Positions 16,520-24,927 of a stretch of DNA of 64,000 nt are shown here, in pieces. Where the stretch lies: assembly GCA_046262755.1 (NCBI GenBank), contig JBHEME010000006.1, positions 62,001 through 126,000 on the forward strand, given 5' to 3'. A program made the position numbers and the translations under genes. This stretch comes from UBA4720 sp046262755 (GTDB taxonomy: Bacteria > Gemmatimonadota > Gemmatimonadetes > Gemmatimonadales > Gemmatimonadaceae). Under the pieces are notes generated by a model, which saw only the letters and a list, made by a program, of their open reading frames with translations, was not told where the DNA came from and ran no database searches. Every line of letters begins with the position of its first letter. The stretch's first letter is position 1.

Positions 16520-18802
16520 ATGTACCGCCAGAAATTCTCACTCATCATACTCGCTTTTGTCGCCGGTACTCTCGGTGCGCAGACGGCGAGCCCAACGCTC
16601 TCCTACCCGGTAGCCGCCAGAGGCACGCAGGTAGATGACTATCACGGCGTCAGCATCGCCGATCCATACCGCTGGCTCGAAGATACCGACTCTCCCCAGA
16701 CCAAGGCATGGGTCGAAGCCGAGAACAGGTTATCAGATAGCTATCTGGCGTCGATTCCGGAGAGAGCGGCGATAAAGAATCGCCTCACTCAATTATGGAA
16801 TTACGCCCGTTATTCCGCGCCGTTCAAGGAAGGGGGGCGGTATTTCTATTTCCAGAACACCGGATTGCAGAATCAGAGCGTGTTGTACGTGCAGGATGGG
16901 AGGAACGCCGCCCCGCGTGTCCTGCTGGATCCGAATACACTCTCGCCGGATGGAACCATCGCTCTGTCGGGGCAGGCCGTCTCCGACGATGGGCACTACC
17001 TGGCTTACAGCCTTTCTACCAGCGGATCCGATTGGCGCGAGCTGCACGTCCGCGATGTAAGCAATGGGCGCGATCTCGCGGACACGGTGAAGTGGGTGAA
17101 GTTCTCGGGTATCGCTTGGACACACGACAACAAGGGCTTTTTCTACTCGCGGTATCCGGAACCGACGTCGGGCAACAAGATGACCAACGTCAACCGCAAT
17201 CATAAGATCTACTATCATCGCATCGGTCGCGATCAGTCCCGAGACGAGCTGATTTACGACCGGCCCGATCAACCGGACTGGTTGCTGTTCGGCCGGGTGA
17301 CGGACGACGGCCAATACTTCGTAATCACCGTTTCACATGGCAGCGATGTACGCAACAGGCTGTATTTCATCGATCTCGACAACCCCGGCCACCCGCAGAT
17401 CAACAATCCAGTGGTGCGCCTGATCGACAAGCTCGACGCAGAATACGACTTTATCGGCAATCGTACGACTCACTTTTTGGTGCGCACCGATCGCACCGCG
17501 CCGCGTGGGCGCATCGTTTCCATCGATATCGATAACCCCAGAGAAGAGCGCTGGTCGACGATCGTACCTGAAAGCAAGGACGCACTGACCAGCGCGGTTG
17601 CCGTTGGAGACGACATTGCCGCCGCGTATCTGCAGGACGCCCATTCGAGCATCCGTTTTTATAGCGCCTCGCGCGAGCAGTTCGATGACCGCCGCCGCGG
17701 CAGCAATCCTCCGCAGAAGAGGCCGGACAACATCTATGACGATACGAGCACCGCGCCGGTAGTCGCGCGCGAGCGAGCGCAGCAGGGAGGCGGCGGATTC
17801 ACTTACCGCGGTGAGCTGAGTCTGCCGGGAATCGGGACCGTCAACGAGATCAACGGCAGGCAAGGCGACGACGAGATGTTCTACTCGTTTACGTCGTTCC
17901 TCTACCCGACGACCATTTTCCGCTACGACCTGAAGTCGCGCCGCAACGAGCTATTCAGAGCGCCGAAGGTTGCGTTCGACCCGACCCAGTACGAGACTCG
18001 CCAGGTTTTCTATACCAGCAAGGACGGCACGCGGGTGCCAATGTTCATCACCGCGAAAAAAGGCGTGGTGCTCGACGGCAACAATCCAACCCTGCTTTAC
18101 GCCTACGGCGGATTCAACATCTCGCAGACGCCCGGCTTCTCGGCCGCTAACGCCGCGTGGCTGGAGATGGGCGGCATTTATGCGCTGGCGAACCTGCGCG
18201 GTGGCGGCGAATACGGAAAGGAATGGCACGAAGGCGGGATGCTCGCCAAGAAGCAGAACGTCTTTGACGACTTCATTGCGGCCGCCCAGTACTTGATCAC
18301 ACAGAAGTACACATCGACGCCGAAGCTCGCGATTCGCGGCGGCTCGAACGGCGGGCTACTCGTTGGTGCAGTGGAAACGCAGCGACCGGAGCTGTTCGGT
18401 GCGACGCTGCCGGAGGTGGGAGTGATGGACATGCTTCGCTTTCAGAAATTCACAATCGGCTGGGCGTGGACGTCGGACTACGGTTCCTCGGACGATCCGG
18501 AGCAGTTCAAGTTCCTCCGCGCGTATTCTCCGCTCCACAACATCAAGCCGGGCACATGCTATCCGCCGACCATGGCTGCGACCGCGGACCACGACGACCG
18601 GGTGGTGCCGGGCCACACCTTCAAGTTCATCGCGACGATGCAGGCAGCGCAGGGCTGCGCGAATCCAATTCTGGTGCGGATAGAGACCAAGGCCGGTCAC
18701 GGTGCGGGCAAGCCCACGAACAAGCAGATTGATGAAGCCGCGGATCGATTCGCATTTCTCGTCAGGACACTTCACATGAGACCAACGCTCGCTGTCCAGT
18801 AA
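16520..18802 (+). CDS. Exported prolyl oligopeptidase, family S9A
   Basis: 760 residues from ATG 16520, which starts a signal peptide (SLIILAFVAGTLGAQ). The reading frame continues upstream into sequence antisense to the EVE gene, which is not coding. Features: YRWLEDTDSPQ N-terminal motif, a seven-bladed propeller region (about 80-440), then the hydrolase domain with Ser609 in RGGSNGGLL, Asp in DHDDRVVPGH (about 693) and His in KAGHGAG (about 727). It cleaves after Pro in short peptides in the periplasm. The next gene's ATG follows the TAA directly. Confidence 0.93.
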   Translation: MYRQKFSLIILAFVAGTLGAQTASPTLSYPVAARGTQVDDYHGVSIADPYRWLEDTDSPQTKAWVEAENRLSDSYLASIPERAAIKNRLTQLWNYARYSAPFKEGGRYFYFQNTGLQNQSVLYVQDGRNAAPRVLLDPNTLSPDGTIALSGQAVSDDGHYLAYSLSTSGSDWRELHVRDVSNGRDLADTVKWVKFSGIAWTHDNKGFFYSRYPEPTSGNKMTNVNRNHKIYYHRIGRDQSRDELIYDRPDQPDWLLFGRVTDDGQYFVITVSHGSDVRNRLYFIDLDNPGHPQINNPVVRLIDKLDAEYDFIGNRTTHFLVRTDRTAPRGRIVSIDIDNPREERWSTIVPESKDALTSAVAVGDDIAAAYLQDAHSSIRFYSASREQFDDRRRGSNPPQKRPDNIYDDTSTAPVVARERAQQGGGGFTYRGELSLPGIGTVNEINGRQGDDEMFYSFTSFLYPTTIFRYDLKSRRNELFRAPKVAFDPTQYETRQVFYTSKDGTRVPMFITAKKGVVLDGNNPTLLYAYGGFNISQTPGFSAANAAWLEMGGIYALANLRGGGEYGKEWHEGGMLAKKQNVFDDFIAAAQYLITQKYTSTPKLAIRGGSNGGLLVGAVETQRPELFGATLPEVGVMDMLRFQKFTIGWAWTSDYGSSDDPEQFKFLRAYSPLHNIKPGTCYPPTMAATADHDDRVVPGHTFKFIATMQAAQGCANPILVRIETKAGHGAGKPTNKQIDEAADRFAFLVRTLHMRPTLAVQ

Positions 18803-19393
18803 ATGGATGCAGTGATGTCGGGCACAGGCGCAGTACTCGATGTACTGCGCACCGCGCTCCTCTCGGTGGCACTCGTCTTCGGGGCCATTTGCGTGCTCGA
18901 CTGGGCGGTGCGCACGCGCAAGATCAGCCCCTTCAATGCGGTCGCTCGGTTTTGTCGGTCGACGATCGATCCATTCATCGCGCCGATCGAGAGAAAGGTC
19001 GTTCGCGCCGGCGGGACGCCTGCATCGGCACCTCTGTGGGCGCTGGCGTTCGTCGTCATTGGTGGAATTCTTCTCCTGACTTTCCTCGATTTCGTTCGGC
19101 TCGAAATCGTAAGGGCGGTAGTCGCGTCGAACGAAGGAGCGGGCGGAATTCTTCAGCTGCTCATCAGCTGGACGTTTACAATTCTCAAGCTTGCTCTGCT
19201 GGTGAGAGTGGTAAGCTCGTGGCTTCCCGTTTCGCCTTATTCGCCGTGGGTGAAGTGGAGCTACATGCTGAGCGAGCCATATCTCGCGCCGCTGCGCCGC
19301 ATCGTACCGACACTGGGCATGATCGACATCACGCCGATTCTTGCGTACTTCCTTCTCAATCTGGTGGAGTCCCTGCTGTTCAGAATGATGTGA
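18803..19393 (+). CDS. YggT-family membrane protein, two-repeat form
   Basis: 196 residues. Two YggT units, each a helix pair around a PF/PY-containing loop: ISPFNAVARF with IDPFIAPIER, and LPVSPYSPWVK with SEPYLAPLRRIVP. The final helix is ITPILAYFLLNLVE. YggT proteins are linked to cell division, osmotic protection and chloroplast nucleoid-related CCB3 in plants; exact activity is unclear. The ATG directly abuts the stop of the peptidase gene; a second ATG at 18815 is possible. Confidence 0.88.
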   Translation: MDAVMSGTGAVLDVLRTALLSVALVFGAICVLDWAVRTRKISPFNAVARFCRSTIDPFIAPIERKVVRAGGTPASAPLWALAFVVIGGILLLTFLDFVRLEIVRAVVASNEGAGGILQLLISWTFTILKLALLVRVVSSWLPVSPYSPWVKWSYMLSEPYLAPLRRIVPTLGMIDITPILAYFLLNLVESLLFRMM

Positions 19394-19536
19394 ATGGTCA
19401 CGCATCAGCTGGCAGTCGCGGCGCAGTGTGTGCATCGTCTGCGGGCACACTTCAAAAACGAGACTTGTCGAGGTAACGGGAGTGAATCTCGAGAGCGTTG
19501 AGGGTCTGGCCGTCCGAGAATGATCAGGGAGTCGAA

Positions 19537-19944
19537 GTGGCAAGAGTGATATTGGTCGGCGCCGACGCGGCATTGCTCGAAGGACTCGCGCAGACGCTCG
19601 TCGGTTCGGGACATGAAGTGTCGTTCGCGCCGACCGTCGCCGAGATTCCTGTGGAAGAGGAGAGCCCGGGCCTTGCGGTGGTTGCGGCTGATGTCCTGGC
19701 TGATCTCGGACCGGGCGCCAGCATATCTCTTCCACAGAGCTGTGCGCTGATCGTGTATGGCACGTCGCACGACGATCGGCCGTTCTTATCGGCTAAGCTA
19801 CAGCGCGCAACGCTGGCGCATCTGGTGCTTCCCCTCGAGCGGCATCGTCTCCTGGCGTTGGTTCATTCCTACGACAACCGATCGCGTCGGTCGGAACTCG
19901 CGACCCGCGAGGAGCTGGACGAAGACACGGAGCTTCGTCTCTGA
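19537..19944 (+). CDS. Small receiver-like protein, probably not phosphorylated
   Basis: 135 residues from GTG 19537, chosen because AGGGAG lies five bases upstream (19526-19531). The fold pattern is that of a response-regulator receiver: VARVILVGADAALLEGLAQTL at the start, a hydrophobic strand in PGLAVVAADVLADL where the phospho-Asp strand should be, and VLPLERHRLLALV near the end. The acidic pair at strand 1 is missing (GAD only), so it is probably a pseudo-receiver. Its stop codon overlaps the start region of the methyltransferase. Family assignment is by pattern only. Confidence 0.65.
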   Translation: MARVILVGADAALLEGLAQTLVGSGHEVSFAPTVAEIPVEEESPGLAVVAADVLADLGPGASISLPQSCALIVYGTSHDDRPFLSAKLQRATLAHLVLPLERHRLLALVHSYDNRSRRSELATREELDEDTELRL

Positions 19945-20741
19945 CGGCGGACCTCGACCGGATCAGCGCGGCGATCGACGAGGGATGGAAGAGGGTTGCC
20001 GCGACGACTGGTTATCTGTCCGAGCGGGAAGCGCGGTTCCTCATGGCGGCGGTCGCTCTTGCGCCATCATCAGGTAAGAATCTGGAAATCGGAAGCTTCA
20101 AAGGACGCTCGACGGTAGGGATTGCCTACGTTGCGCGGGAGCTCGCACTCGGCACCGTCGTAGCAGTCGATCCGCACACTTCGCCGGCGACTACCGATCC
20201 TGACCTGCGTGGCAAGAGTACGTCGTACGATGATTTTGTCGCCAACCTGAGAGCCGCCGGTCTGCTCGAGCGCGTGGAGATCAAGCGTCAATATTCCTAC
20301 GAGCTCGCCACTGAATGGAAAGCGCCGATCCGTTTTCTCTGGATCGACGGCGATCATACTTACGAGGGCGCGAAAGCCGACATCGATCTCTTCAAGCCCT
20401 ACCTCGTAGACGGTGCCATCGTAGCGATGCACGACGTACTCGGCACCTTCGAAGGAGCGCTGCGCGTCTTCGTCGAAGAGGTTCTCGACTCCGACGATTT
20501 CGGCGCGGCTGGTTTCAGCGGGTCGATAGGGTGGGCGCAGTACCGTCCACGTGACGGCAGATCGTTTCGCTTCCGCACGAGACGTCGCCTGCTCGCGATT
20601 CCCGCGCGCCGCCTCGTCCCCGTTGCCCAACGCGCCGACAAGGGACTCCACGGCTGGAACAAGCTCGCGTACAAGTTCTGGCGTCCGCTCGCGCCGCACG
20701 GCGACGTCACTCCCAGGCGCTTGGCGGCCCTGATCGCCTGA
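19941..20741 (+). CDS. Class I SAM-dependent methyltransferase (Methyltransf_24 type), CTG start
   Basis: 266 residues if started at CTG 19941; the first ATG in frame is 20043, which would remove 34 conserved-looking residues (ISAAIDEGWKR, YLSEREARFL) that pack before motif I. No ATG, GTG or TTG exists in frame from 19863 to 20043, but GGAG (19929-19932) sits eight bases before the CTG. Motifs: LEIGSFKGRSTVGIA (SAM binding), VVAVDPH, and FLWIDGDHTYEGAKADIDL then GAIVAMHD, typical of Methyltransf_24. Substrate unknown; related enzymes modify sugars or small acids. The C-terminal 60 residues are basic. Confidence 0.75.
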   Translation: MTADLDRISAAIDEGWKRVAATTGYLSEREARFLMAAVALAPSSGKNLEIGSFKGRSTVGIAYVARELALGTVVAVDPHTSPATTDPDLRGKSTSYDDFVANLRAAGLLERVEIKRQYSYELATEWKAPIRFLWIDGDHTYEGAKADIDLFKPYLVDGAIVAMHDVLGTFEGALRVFVEEVLDSDDFGAAGFSGSIGWAQYRPRDGRSFRFRTRRRLLAIPARRLVPVAQRADKGLHGWNKLAYKFWRPLAPHGDVTPRRLAALIA

Positions 20742-20774
20742 GTTCGGCGCTCGTTTTGGATCTCTGCGCCGGTC

Positions 20775-20916
20775 AGGCTGGAGGGTGTCGGCTTCGGCGG
20801 CGCTCTCGCTTACACGCATCGAGCCCGTCAGCCCAATCGTCGCTTGCGCTCCGATCGGGCACCCAGCCGGTCTCTTGCTACGCGAGGACGCCGCCTGCAC
20901 CGACACCCTCCAGCCT
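20775..20916. repeat. Long palindrome A in the gap before metH
   Basis: Perfect 17-bp arms AGGCTGGAGGGTGTCGG (20775-20791) and CCGACACCCTCCAGCCT (20900-20916) enclose a further imperfect palindrome. The interior read on the minus strand matches palindrome B (GTCCTCGCGTAGCAAGAGAC, then CGGCTGGGTGCCCG, and later GTGTAAGCGAGAGCG), so A and B are inverted copies of the same core with different outer arms. Confidence 0.8.
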
Positions 20917-20949
20917 TCCCTGTCGACATGCACACAGAGCAACAACTCA

Positions 20950-20966
20950 GGCGGCCGGAGGCCGCC
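20950..20966. repeat. Compact GC hairpin between palindromes A and B
   Basis: GGCGGCC (20950-20956), three-base loop GGA, GGCCGCC (20960-20966). A perfect seven-base stem without a T-run, so not an ordinary terminator. No coding frame here looks convincing. Confidence 0.5.
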
Positions 20967-21025
20967 ATGCCCGCGAGCATCACGTATCGCGGCGGCGCCG
21001 CGCTCGCCAGCGGGTGGCGGGCCGA

Positions 21026-21253
21026 GGCAAGGCGTTGATGGAGCCCAGCGTGCCGTTGCGAGTTGGGAGGTCGGTGGGTGTGTCCTCCTAGCCGACGTCC
21101 TCGCGTAGCAAGAGACTCGGCTGGGTGCCCGCTCGCGGTGTCAGCCGCGAGCGGGCTGACGAGGCTCGCAGCGTGTAAGCGAGAGCGGCGGCGTAGAGGA
21201 CATACCCACCGACCGACCGCGCGAGGATGCCCAGGCCCCCCAAACGCCTTGCC
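21026..21253. repeat. Nested palindrome B in the gap before metH
   Basis: Three nested arm pairs: GGCAAGGCGTT (21026-21036) with AACGCCTTGCC (21243-21253); GGTCGGTGGGTGTGTCCTC (21069-21087) with 21196-21214, 18 of 19 bases complementary; and GCCCGCTCGCGG (21127-21138) with CCGCGAGCGGGC (21145-21156), perfect. The core 21094-21190 is the inverted homologue of palindrome A. The whole unit would fold as a 228-base hairpin in single-stranded DNA or RNA. Confidence 0.8.
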
Positions 21254-21277
21254 CGGTAGAGTGGCTTCCGCTACTAT
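21249..21277 (+). promoter_or_regulatory. Candidate promoter for the metH operon
   Basis: TTGCCC (21249-21254), 17 bases, TACTAT (21272-21277). It would start RNA near 21284, about 16 bases before the riboswitch, which is a sensible arrangement. The -35 box lies in the outer right arm of palindrome B. Both hexamers are imperfect. Confidence 0.45.
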
Positions 21278-21299
21278 AGTGGAAGGGCACAACCGAACC

Positions 21300-21348
21300 C
21301 GTGGCGATTTAAAGCAACTTGCGGCCACGTTAAACAAACCGCTAAAGC
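21300..21348 (+). ncRNA. SAM-II riboswitch
   Basis: The segment has the SAM-II order of elements: stem strand CGTGGC (21300-21305), loop GATTTAA (21306-21312), the GCAACTTGC stretch, the returning strand GCCACG (21324-21329), TTAAACAAA, then GCTAAAGC (21341-21348), the conserved pseudoknot 3' strand. SAM-II aptamers bind S-adenosylmethionine and usually precede methionine-synthesis genes such as metA, metX or metC. Here it precedes metH, and an intrinsic terminator follows five bases later, so excess SAM should stop transcription. Confidence 0.85.
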
Positions 21349-21352
21349 GCTC

Positions 21353-21378
21353 GCCCGGCGCCTACGCGCGGGCTTTTT
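21353..21378 (+). terminator. Attenuator terminator of the metH leader
   Basis: GCCC (21353-21356), a one-base bulge and GCGC (21358-21361), loop CTAC, then GCGC GGGC (21366-21373), followed by five T. It lies between the SAM-II aptamer and the metH ATG (21394), as expected for a transcription-attenuating switch rather than one that masks the ribosome site. Confidence 0.75.
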
Positions 21379-21393
21379 GTTATCCGCAATCGA

Positions 21394-24300
21394 ATGACCG
21401 AGAAACGAATCGAATCACCCTACCTGGAAGCCCTGTCCCGCCGCGTGCTCATCTACGACGGCGCGATGGGGACGAACATCCAGCGCTACAACCTTTCGGC
21501 CGAAGACTTTGGCGGGAAGGCGCTGGAAGGGTGCAACGATCATCTAGTTCTCACACGTCCGGATGTGATTCAGGCCATCCACGAGTCCTTTCTCGCGGTT
21601 GGATGCGACGTCGTCGAGACGTGCACGTTCCAATCGACACCGCGCCGTCTGCACGAGTGGGGACTGGGTGACAAGGTTCGCGACATCAACATCGCTGCCG
21701 CAAAGCTGGCGCGCGCGGCATGCAGGAAATTCGAGACGCCGGATCGGTCGCGGTTCGTCGCCGCCTCCATGGGGCCGACGGGCATGCTGCCCTCCAGCTC
21801 CGATCCGGTGCTCTCGAAGATTTCCTACGACGAGCTGAGCGACAACTACTACGAGCAGGCGAAGTATCTCGTCGAAGGCGGTGTCGATCTGCTTCTGATT
21901 GAGACGTCGCAGGACATTCTGGAGGTGAAAGCCGCGGTCGCGGGAATCGAGCGGCTGTTCACTGAGATCGGTCGTCGGATTCCCATCCAGGCGCAGGTCA
22001 CACTGGACGTGAGCGGTCGCATGCTGCTGGGCACCGACATCGCCAGCGCGATGACGACGCTCGAAGCGCTGAAAGTCGACGTGATCGGGCTCAATTGTTC
22101 GACGGGCCCGGAGCACATGCGCGAGCCGGTAAGATATCTGTCCGAGCACGCGACGCTGCCGCTCTCGGTGATTCCGAATGCAGGACTTCCGCTCAACACG
22201 GGCGTCGGCGAAGCGGTGTATCCACTCGAGCCACGGCCGATGGCTGCCGCGCTTTCCGAATTCGTCAAGGATTTCGGCGTTCGCATCGTTGGCGGTTGCT
22301 GCGGAACCACCCCCGAGCACCTCTCGGCCATCGTTGACGCCGTACGTGAGGCCGAGCTCTCCGCGAAACCTGCCACCCACGCGCACCGAGTTCCACGCGT
22401 CAGCTCAGCGATGCGCGCGATCACTCTACACCAGGATCCGCCGCCACTCCTGGTCGGCGAGCGCGTCAACTCGCAGGGATCGCGCAAAGTGAAACGCCTC
22501 CTGCTCGCCGACGATTACGAGGGGATCCTCGAGGTTGCGCGTGAGCAGGTCGATTCGGGCGCGCACGTACTCGACGTCTGTGTTGCTCTCACCGAGCGCG
22601 CGGACGAAGCCGAGCAGATGTCGAAGGTTGTGAAGCTGTTGTCGATGAGCGTGGAGACGCCGCTTGTCATCGATTCCACCGAGGCCAACGTCATCGAGTC
22701 TGCGCTCGAGCACATACCCGGCCGTGGCATCGTCAACTCCATCAACATGGAGAATGGGCGCAAGCGCATCGACGCGGTGGTTCCGCTCGTCAAGAAGCAC
22801 GGCGCCGCTGTGATCGCCCTGACCATCGACGAGATCGGAATGGCGAAGACCCGCGAGCGGAAGCTCGAGGTCGCGAAAAAGATCTACGACATCGTCGTCG
22901 GTGAATACGGCCTCGCCCCCGAGGATCTCATCTACGATGCGCTCACGTTCACGCTTGCCACTGGCGACGCCGAGTGGATCGAGTCGGGAAAGGAGACCGT
23001 CGAGGGAATCCGTCTCATCAAGCGCGAGCTCCCCGGCGTCTCGACCATACTCGGCGTGTCTAACGTCAGCTTCGGGTTGACGCCCGAGGCGCGCGGCGTT
23101 CTCAACTCGGTTTTTCTCCACCATTGCGTCCAGGCTGGGTTGGACGCAGCAATCGTCAATCCTGCTCACATTCGGCCGTACGCAGAGATTTCCGCGGAAG
23201 AGCGCGAGATGGCCGATGACCTGGTCTTCAACAAAACCCCGACCGCGCTGCAACGTTTCATCGAGTACTTCGCGAACGTCGACGGTCATGGTGCGTCGGC
23301 GCAGGTCGAGAAGGAGGACCCGACTGCCGGCTTGACGGCGGAGCAGAAGATCCACTGGATGATTCTGCACCGAAAGAAGGACGGCATCGAGGAACAGCTC
23401 GATGCCGCGGGCGTGCGCGAGAATCCAGTCCGCGTCCTGAACGAAGTGCTGCTTCCCGCGATGAAGGAAGTCGGCGACAAGTTCGGCGCGGGCGAGCTCA
23501 TACTCCCGTTCGTGCTCCAATCCGCCGAAGTCATGAAGAAAGCAGTTAAGCATCTCGAGCGGTTCCTCGAGAAGGCGGAAGGCTTTACGAAAGGCAAAGT
23601 CGTCCTGGCCACCGTTTATGGAGATGTGCACGACATCGGCAAATCGCTGGTCAATACGATCCTTTCCAACAACGGCTACACGGTATTCGATCTTGGAAAG
23701 CAGGTTCCCGTCAACACAATTCTCGACAAGGCGACCGAAGTCGGCGCTGATGCCATCGGCTTGAGCGCGCTTCTGGTGTCGACATCCAAGCAGATGCCCT
23801 TGTGCGTGCAGGAGCTCGACAAACGCGGAATCCAGATCCCCGTGTTAATCGGTGGTGCCGCGATCAATCGGCGATTCGGACGTCGGGCGCTCTTCGTCGA
23901 AGGCGAGCGTCCATACGATTCGGGTGTCTTCTACTGCAAAGACGCGTTCGAGGGTCTGGAGACGATGGATGTTTTACAGGATCCCGCCAAACGGAAACCG
24001 TTTGTGGTCAAGAATCTCGACGACGCGCGGAACGACGTATTCCTGCGCACGAGCGTGGGCAAGGACATCGCTGTCGGTGATGCGGGGGGTGAGCGCAGCG
24101 AGGTCGCCGCTGACAATCCACTTCCCTCGCCACCATTCTGGGGAACCCGAGTGATCCGGGACGTGCCGCTCGATGAAGTGTTCGCCCTTCTCGATCTCGA
24201 CGAGCTCTATCGACTCCAGTGGGGAGCGCGTGGATCGGGCGAGCAGTACAAGACGACGGTCAAAAAAGAATTCGAGCCAGCACTGGAGCGTTTGAAGAAG

Positions 24301-24927
24301 GACGCGAAGAAGAACGTTTGGATCAAGCCGCAAGTCGTCTACGGATATTTCCCCGCGCAATCGCAGGGCAACGACGTGATCATCTACGATCCCGCCGCCT
24401 ACTCGAGCGACGGTGCGTCGCTCCGCGAGATCGCTCGCTTCCATTTCCCGCGCATGGTTGGCCGGGAGCGATTATGTCTCGCCGATTACATCAGAAGTGT
24501 GGATTCAGGCGACGTTGACGTCGTACCACTGCAGGTAGTGACCGTCGGCGACGAAGCGACGAAACGCTTCGAGGAGCTCCAGGCGAAGAACGAATACACG
24601 GAGGCGTTTTACTCCCATGGTCTCTCTGTGGAAACTGCGGAAGCAGTTGCTGAGTGGGCGCACCGGCGTATCCAGCAGGAGCTAGGAGTAACAACCGGCA
24701 AGCGTTACTCCTGGGGATACGGCGCCTGCCCCGACCTCGACGACCATGCCACCGTCTTCAGGCTGCTCCCCGCCAGGGAATCGCTCGGCATGGAGCTAAC
24801 TGAAGCGTTCCAGCTTCTTCCCGAGCAATCGACGGCTGCGGTGATCATCCACCACCCCGAAGCGAAATACTACGCTGTGCGCGGCAGCGCAGGGGCCCCG
24901 GCGGAAGCGGAGGCGGCAGTTGCCTGA
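21394..24927 (+). CDS. metH: Cobalamin-dependent methionine synthase, full length
   Basis: 1177 residues, normal for the four-module enzyme. Modules: homocysteine/zinc barrel (1-325; DGAMGTNIQ, zinc ligands including GGCCGTTPEH near residue 300); methyl-tetrahydrofolate pterin barrel (about 350-620; GERVNSQGS, DVCVALTERADE, VIDSTE); B12 cap and Rossmann domain (about 650-890; YGDVHDIGKS with the cobalt-ligating His near 743, GLSALLVST); and the SAM-dependent reactivation domain (about 920-1177; RYSWGYGACPDLDDH, IIHHPEAKYYAV). It makes methionine from homocysteine. A SAM-II riboswitch controls it, and it overlaps the next gene by eight bases. Confidence 0.95.
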   Translation: MTEKRIESPYLEALSRRVLIYDGAMGTNIQRYNLSAEDFGGKALEGCNDHLVLTRPDVIQAIHESFLAVGCDVVETCTFQSTPRRLHEWGLGDKVRDINIAAAKLARAACRKFETPDRSRFVAASMGPTGMLPSSSDPVLSKISYDELSDNYYEQAKYLVEGGVDLLLIETSQDILEVKAAVAGIERLFTEIGRRIPIQAQVTLDVSGRMLLGTDIASAMTTLEALKVDVIGLNCSTGPEHMREPVRYLSEHATLPLSVIPNAGLPLNTGVGEAVYPLEPRPMAAALSEFVKDFGVRIVGGCCGTTPEHLSAIVDAVREAELSAKPATHAHRVPRVSSAMRAITLHQDPPPLLVGERVNSQGSRKVKRLLLADDYEGILEVAREQVDSGAHVLDVCVALTERADEAEQMSKVVKLLSMSVETPLVIDSTEANVIESALEHIPGRGIVNSINMENGRKRIDAVVPLVKKHGAAVIALTIDEIGMAKTRERKLEVAKKIYDIVVGEYGLAPEDLIYDALTFTLATGDAEWIESGKETVEGIRLIKRELPGVSTILGVSNVSFGLTPEARGVLNSVFLHHCVQAGLDAAIVNPAHIRPYAEISAEEREMADDLVFNKTPTALQRFIEYFANVDGHGASAQVEKEDPTAGLTAEQKIHWMILHRKKDGIEEQLDAAGVRENPVRVLNEVLLPAMKEVGDKFGAGELILPFVLQSAEVMKKAVKHLERFLEKAEGFTKGKVVLATVYGDVHDIGKSLVNTILSNNGYTVFDLGKQVPVNTILDKATEVGADAIGLSALLVSTSKQMPLCVQELDKRGIQIPVLIGGAAINRRFGRRALFVEGERPYDSGVFYCKDAFEGLETMDVLQDPAKRKPFVVKNLDDARNDVFLRTSVGKDIAVGDAGGERSEVAADNPLPSPPFWGTRVIRDVPLDEVFALLDLDELYRLQWGARGSGEQYKTTVKKEFEPALERLKKDAKKNVWIKPQVVYGYFPAQSQGNDVIIYDPAAYSSDGASLREIARFHFPRMVGRERLCLADYIRSVDSGDVDVVPLQVVTVGDEATKRFEELQAKNEYTEAFYSHGLSVETAEAVAEWAHRRIQQELGVTTGKRYSWGYGACPDLDDHATVFRLLPARESLGMELTEAFQLLPEQSTAAVIIHHPEAKYYAVRGSAGAPAEAEAAVA

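Noticed and set aside
19394..19501. Short open frame (35 codons) directly after the YggT gene, starting ATG over the stop
   Set aside because: Composition is Arg/Ser-rich with no motif or ribosome-binding site; it fills a 143-bp gap and looks like chance.
18356..19735. Long open frame on the minus strand across the end of the S9 peptidase and the YggT gene
   Set aside because: It is antisense to two well-supported genes, has Arg/His/Asp-rich composition and shows no domain; typical of GC-rich DNA.
20775..21253. Integron attC site interpretation of palindromes A and B
   Set aside because: No RYYYAAC/GTTRRRY core pairs at the ends, no extrahelical-base pattern that I can see, and no integrase nearby.
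22426..23631. Minus-strand open frame of about 400 codons inside metH
   Set aside because: Antisense to the pterin and cap domains of MetH, whose protein is clearly real; no family features.
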